Below are positions 5,858-5,876 of a stretch of 5,876 nucleotides of DNA, one piece after another; the first letter of the stretch is position 1, and each line of letters begins with the position of its first letter. The stretch is from NCBI GenBank assembly GCA_007124395.1, contig SLFF01000444.1:1-5876 (forward strand). The letters run 5' to 3'. The stretch is from Thermomicrobiaceae bacterium (GTDB taxonomy: Bacteria > Chloroflexota > Chloroflexia > Thermomicrobiales > Thermomicrobiaceae). The translations under genes and the position numbers were made by a program. Below the pieces are notes generated by a model. It was not told where the DNA came from, searched no databases, and worked only from the letters and a program-made list of their open reading frames with translations.

Positions 5858-5876
5858 AGATTCTCGCAATAGCGCC
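5854..5876 (+). CDS. Start of a further gene, translationally coupled to the M28 peptidase
   Basis: An ATG at 5854 overlaps the M28 stop (ATGA, 5854-5857) and opens a frame reading MKILAIA up to the right edge. The hydrophobic beta-strand-like start would suit many Rossmann-like or flavodoxin-like proteins, which is too little to name a family. The 4-base overlap is the standard arrangement for translational coupling. This suggests the product works in the same process as the peptidase. Confidence 0.55.

Overview
The window reads as an ordinary chromosomal stretch from a moderately GC-rich bacterium. The first gene is the C-terminal third of a class III aminotransferase that most resembles the acetylornithine/[LysW]-aminoadipate-semialdehyde transaminases (ArgD/LysJ type). 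The general style (LysJ-like enzyme, GTG and TTG starts, short intergenic gaps) suggests Chloroflexota, possibly Thermomicrobia. This is an inference by eye and not a database result. No RNA gene, CRISPR array, insertion sequence or prophage feature is visible.

Layout from left to right. (1) 2-400, +, 3' end of the aminotransferase. (2) 416-1321, -, a K+-channel-like membrane protein with a TLGYGD selectivity filter. It converges on the aminotransferase, and a 13-bp-stem inverted repeat spans its stop codon. (3) 1454-2662, +, a group A FAD-dependent monooxygenase, divergent from the channel. (4) 2668-3261, -, a DUF3267-type membrane protein with a zincin HEAVH motif, converging on the monooxygenase with a 5-base gap. 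(5) 3314-4291, -, an aminoglycoside-phosphotransferase-fold protein in which both catalytic aspartates are replaced (Gln and Asn). It lies 52 bases upstream of gene 4 on the same strand, with a 9-bp hairpin between them. (6) 4436-5857, +, a cytosolic M28-family metallopeptidase with a PA domain and all zinc ligands, divergent from gene 5 and starting with TTG. (7) 5854 to the right edge, +, the first codons of a further gene overlapping gene 6 by ATGA.

The genes do not form one obvious pathway. Genes 4 and 5 may be co-transcribed, and genes 6 and 7 are almost certainly co-transcribed and translationally coupled. The most unusual item is gene 5, an intact reading frame that looks like a catalytically dead APH-like pseudokinase. 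The tetranucleotide GATC is also strongly over-represented (about 78 sites by hand count against about 22 expected from composition). I see no convincing undescribed multi-gene system here.
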